Shown: positions 22,789-24,946 of the stretch, in pieces
Layout: every line of letters starts with the position of its first letter
Position numbering within the stretch: position 1 is the stretch's first letter
Assembly: GCA_050944915.1 (NCBI GenBank)
Contig: JBMNRY010000022.1
Location: 1 to 24,946 of the forward strand
DNA from: JBMNRY01 sp050944915
GTDB taxonomy: Bacteria; Bacillota; Limnochordia; JAAZLZ01
DNA length: 24,946 nucleotides
Reading direction: 5' to 3'
Notes under the pieces: model-generated
Seen by the model: the letters and a program-made list of their open reading frames with translations, nothing else
Told to the model about the DNA's origin: nothing
Database searches by the model: none
Made by a program: the position numbers and the translations under genes

Positions 22789-24243
22789 ATGCCCACAGTA
22801 GATATACCCATTCCACTACTGGCCTTCCTATTGATCATTATCCTGTTGGCTTTCGCCTACTGGCGACGAAAAAAAGGACTCCCTTCATTTAATTACCGGG
22901 AATTGGCGGAGAGCATCAGCGATCCCTTTATGGCCGTCGATGAAAATTCCCAATTTATTTACTGGAATCAGGCCGCGGAAATCATCTTCGGGATTTCCAG
23001 CGAGAGTGTCATCGGCAAATCAATTTATGAAGTCTTCCCCCAGATAAGAGGCACCAAATTCGAAGAGCGCTTTCTGGGGGTATTATCTTCCAAAGAGCCG
23101 GCCGCTTGCGTCACCACCGGCGAAATCAAAGGGGTGGAATTGGCCCTAGAATTGAGTTTTTATCCCCTCGCCAGGGGAGTCTCCATCATGGCTAAGGAAC
23201 TTCCTCCCAACAGGGATGGGGAATTCCGACAACACGACCCCCTCACGGGGTTGTTTAACCGCAACTACTGTAAAACCCTGATCAATAAGCTTGACGAAGA
23301 GGATCAGCTACCCTTGAGTCTGCTCATCGGCGGTGTCAATGGATTGCGATTAATCAACGATTCCTTCGGCTATCATGTGGGTGATCAAATCTTACAGCGA
23401 TTAGCCACCATCCTAAAGGATATCAGCGGGGAACAAGATGTGGTGGGCCGTTGGGGAGGAGATGAATTTATCATCCTGCTGCCCCGGACGGATCTAACTA
23501 AAGCAACGGAGCTCTGCCAAAGGATCTATGCTCTCATCGAAGATGTGGACGATTTAAAGGTCCCCCCCAGTATTTCCTTCGGCATCGCGACCAAAGAGAA
23601 AATTTCCCAATCGATCCACCACACCATCCGGACGGCGGAAACATTGATGTATCGCCGCAAGCTGGTAGACAAACGCAGTTCCAAGAATGCTTTCATCGAA
23701 ACCCTTATGGAGACCATCGGTATTCAGGGTTATCCAAGGGAAAAGAATCCTTGGCGGATCCAGGAGTTGGCCATGACATTGGGCGAAGCCTTAGAACTCA
23801 GTTACGATCAACTTGATGCCCTGTCCCTTTTGGCCGCCCTCCATGATATCGGTGCTCAGGCCATGGCCGATAATTTCTTGGGCCAAGTTGCCAAACTATC
23901 ACCGGAAGAATGGCAGGACATCTATAGGGGAAGCTGCCAGTATGTGGCTTCCCTTCCGGAACTGCAACCCATCAGTGCCGCCATCGAAGCCCACCATGAA
24001 CATTGGGATGGCAGTGGCTCTCCCCAAGGACTTAAGGGCCGGGAAATCCCTCTATTGGCCCGGATCATATCTATTATCGAGGCCTACGATGTAATGACCT
24101 ACGGCCGTCGGGACAAAGAACCTATCGGCCACCATGAGGCCATGGCTCAGCTAAAAAGGTGTGCCGGCCAACGCTTCGATCCCTATCTTGTCGATGTGTT
24201 TATCAGCCTTATGGAAGAAGATTCGTCAGACCAACCAACATAA
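22789..24243 (+). CDS. Membrane PAS-GGDEF-HD signalling protein with degenerate output sites
   Basis: A 484-residue protein with one N-terminal transmembrane segment (7-25), a PAS domain (about 37-135, with YWNQAAEIIFG), a GGDEF domain (about 149-290) and an HD-GYP-like domain (about 318-478). Canonical versions make or break cyclic di-GMP. Here GGDEF itself is intact (223-227) but the metal-binding Asp of the D-x-D/N-x-F/L-K motif is G182, and the RxxD inhibitory site is absent (G214). In the HD part, HD (352-353), HH (402-403) and D434 remain, but the first His is N320, the HDIGK Lys is A356, the central His of the KHP motif is G381, and GYP reads GSP (410-412). I infer a sensor or binding protein rather than a standard enzyme. 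ATG with GAGGAGG 8 nt upstream; single-gene unit. Confidence 0.9.
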   Translation: MPTVDIPIPLLAFLLIIILLAFAYWRRKKGLPSFNYRELAESISDPFMAVDENSQFIYWNQAAEIIFGISSESVIGKSIYEVFPQIRGTKFEERFLGVLSSKEPAACVTTGEIKGVELALELSFYPLARGVSIMAKELPPNRDGEFRQHDPLTGLFNRNYCKTLINKLDEEDQLPLSLLIGGVNGLRLINDSFGYHVGDQILQRLATILKDISGEQDVVGRWGGDEFIILLPRTDLTKATELCQRIYALIEDVDDLKVPPSISFGIATKEKISQSIHHTIRTAETLMYRRKLVDKRSSKNAFIETLMETIGIQGYPREKNPWRIQELAMTLGEALELSYDQLDALSLLAALHDIGAQAMADNFLGQVAKLSPEEWQDIYRGSCQYVASLPELQPISAAIEAHHEHWDGSGSPQGLKGREIPLLARIISIIEAYDVMTYGRRDKEPIGHHEAMAQLKRCAGQRFDPYLVDVFISLMEEDSSDQPT

Positions 24244-24267
24244 GAAAATGTACTTTCAGCGCCAAAC

Positions 24268-24302
24268 AAAAAAGTCTCGAGAAATCTCGAGACTGATTTT
24301 TC
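24268..24302. terminator. Bidirectional terminator between the GGDEF gene and tRNA-Gly
   Basis: GTCTCGAG and CTCGAGAC (24274-24281, 24286-24293) form a perfect stem flanked by U-runs in both orientations: TGATTTTT on the plus strand and TTTTTTG on the minus strand. It serves the converging signalling gene and tRNA-Gly. Confidence 0.9.
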
Positions 24303-24377
24303 TGGAGCGGAAGACGGGATTTGAACCCGCGGCCCCCACCTTGGCAAGGTGGTGTTCTACCACTGAACTACTTCCGC
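24303..24377 (-). tRNA. tRNA-Gly (GCC), copy 2
   Basis: All 75 bases match copy 1 at 22227-22301, including the encoded CCA; identity stops exactly at the gene borders. It has its own promoter and terminator. Confidence 0.98.
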
Positions 24378-24389
24378 CTGACAATGTTA

Positions 24390-24418
24390 ATTATAGGATA
24401 TCAGGACCCGAATGTCAA
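24390..24418 (-). promoter_or_regulatory. Promoter of tRNA-Gly copy 2
   Basis: TTGACA (24413-24418) and TATAAT (24390-24395) with a 17-bp spacer, a perfect consensus. The -35 contains the TGA stop codon of the zinc-ribbon gene. Confidence 0.92.
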
Positions 24419-24612
24419 CCCTCGGAACCCATTGGATCGGTTAAAGCCCGCCAAAAGGAATCCTTGGTGATCTCCGCCATGAGGCGTCGGAAACAATCGA
24501 TACACAGACTCTCCCTTTGGTCATCGAGGCAAATCTCCATGATCACCGGATTACCACAGCGACATTTCCAATCGAACAGGACTGCTTCCGCAGCGATAAG
24601 TCTCCCCTGCAT
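24415..24612 (-). CDS. Small putative zinc-ribbon protein, unknown function
   Basis: A 65-residue protein starting MQGRLIAAEAVLFDWKCRCG. Two cysteine pairs, C-x-C (KCRCG, residues 16-20) and C-x-x-C (LCIDCF, near 35-40), suggest a single zinc-binding ribbon. No signal peptide or membrane segment. I do not recognise a family. The ATG at 24612 follows GGAGG by 7 nt, better than two upstream in-frame ATGs that lie inside an inverted repeat. Flanked by tRNA-Phe and its terminator upstream and tRNA-Gly downstream. The SD, the cysteine pattern and lack of any competing frame make it likely real. Confidence 0.65.
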   Translation of the reverse strand: MQGRLIAAEAVLFDWKCRCGNPVIMEICLDDQRESLCIDCFRRLMAEITKDSFWRALTDPMGSEG

Positions 24613-24624
24613 CGGTCGCCCTCC

Positions 24625-24678
24625 ATTCCATTGCATATCACCCATGGTAGCCCAATTGGGCCTGTTTCGCAATGGAAT
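24625..24678 (-). promoter_or_regulatory. Nested inverted repeats ahead of the zinc-ribbon gene
   Basis: ATTCCATTGC (24669-24678 on the minus strand) is repeated perfectly inverted as GCAATGGAAT (24625-24634), directly before the SD. Inside lies the 12-bp palindrome GCCCAATTGGGC (24650-24661). A weak promoter, TTGCGA-17 bp-TACCAT, would place the palindrome in its spacer. It could be an operator or a structured 5' UTR. Confidence 0.55.
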
Positions 24679-24691
24679 GTTCTACCGCCTA

Positions 24692-24729
24692 TAAAAAAGA
24701 AAAAATCCCACGACCTTAGGGGTGGGATG
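24692..24729 (-). terminator. Terminator after tRNA-Phe
   Basis: ATCCCAC and GTGGGAT form a 7-bp stem around a short loop, followed on the minus strand by TTTTTTCTTTTTT. It separates tRNA-Phe from the zinc-ribbon gene. Confidence 0.85.
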
Positions 24730-24731
24730 AA

Positions 24732-24807
24732 TGGTGGCGAGACCCAGAATCGAACTGGGGACACGTGGATTTTCAGTCCACTGCTCTACCGACTGAGCTA
24801 TCTCGCC
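24732..24807 (-). tRNA. tRNA-Phe (GAA)
   Basis: Acceptor GGCGAGA/TCTCGCC, D-arm AGCTCAGTCGGTAGAGC, anticodon loop CTGAAAA giving GAA, T-arm AGTTCGATTCT, discriminator A and encoded CCA. The ACCA 3' end would match the TGGT bulge in the pheST leader. Confidence 0.98.
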
Positions 24808-24827
24808 AGGACCTTAACTCCAAAGGC

Positions 24828-24856
24828 ATTGTACCATAAATCAGCCTCCGATGCAA
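24828..24856 (-). promoter_or_regulatory. Promoter of tRNA-Phe
   Basis: TTGCAT (24851-24856) and TACAAT (24828-24833) are 17 bp apart, with the tRNA 5' end about 20 bp downstream. Confidence 0.8.
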
Positions 24857-24886
24857 CACCCTCTGGGATTTTTTTTGAAACCCACC

Positions 24887-24946
24887 CTATCGAAGCCACC
24901 AGCGGTAACGGAGCTGGGTGATGACCACAGTCACCATCAACAATAC
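24887..24946 (-). CDS. C-terminal end of a possible membrane protein (partial)
   Basis: An open frame enters from the right edge and ends at TAG (24887-24889). The 19 visible residues, VLLMVTVVITQLRYRWWLR, look like a hydrophobic segment with a basic aromatic tail, common at the C-terminus of inner-membrane proteins. Too short to assign a family or to be certain it is coding. Confidence 0.4.
   Translation of the reverse strand, partial: VLLMVTVVITQLRYRWWLR

Noticed and set aside
1..24946. Mobile element, prophage, CRISPR or defence system
   Set aside because: No transposase, integrase, repeat-spacer array, attachment-like duplication or defence gene was seen; gene order is conserved core chromosome.

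Overview
The window reads as a chromosomal core region of an endospore-forming, low- to mid-GC Bacillota (Firmicutes), most likely in the Clostridia/Limnochordia range. The evidence is a yunB-type sporulation gene, T-box leaders on aminoacyl-tRNA synthetase genes, an L20-type leader with an AUU-initiated infC, MutS2, ZapA and a yqzL-like small gene, plus strong Shine-Dalgarno (SD) sequences throughout. No phage, transposon, CRISPR array or defence locus was seen. Nearly everything lies on the minus strand; the exceptions are a class A penicillin-binding protein and a PAS/GGDEF/HD-type signalling protein.

Read along the minus strand from high to low coordinates: a partial membrane-protein C-terminus at the right edge; tRNA-Phe; a small zinc-ribbon gene; tRNA-Gly; then, on the plus strand, the PAS-GGDEF-HD gene; a Cys-Val-Gly tRNA operon; a DUF445 membrane protein; T-box-thrS; L20 leader-infC-rpmI-rplT; a SpoU/TrmH-type rRNA methyltransferase; a new promoter followed by the tiny yqzL-like gene, a divergent T-box-like leader and pheS-pheT-zapA-cvpA-polX-NIF3-like-U32-mutS2. 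mutS2 meets the convergent plus-strand PBP gene tail to tail with overlapping stop codons. Divergent from the PBP gene is T-box-tyrS followed by yunB, and at the left edge the rrn promoter and leader run into the first bases of a 16S rRNA gene.

Functionally the region is translation and growth machinery: three synthetases controlled by tRNA charging, IF3/L35/L20 under probable L20 feedback, five tRNAs, an rRNA operon, an rRNA methyltransferase, a RlhA-like U32 protein and MutS2. Added to this are cell division and wall synthesis (ZapA, PBP1A) and one sporulation gene. Several genes are tightly coupled, with the upstream stop codon lying inside or beside the next SD.

I found no complete new multi-gene system. 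The points most worth following are: (1) a PolX whose polymerase active site has lost two of three catalytic aspartates while its PHP nuclease residues remain; (2) a PAS-GGDEF-HD protein in which both output domains have lost metal-ligand residues; (3) a 38-residue yqzL-like gene placed between a near-consensus promoter and an atypical antitermination leader of pheST; (4) a perfect 10-bp hairpin that buries the yunB SD; (5) nested inverted repeats in front of a 65-residue zinc-ribbon gene. Promoter, terminator and RNA-fold calls were made by eye, and family assignments come from recognised motifs, not searches.
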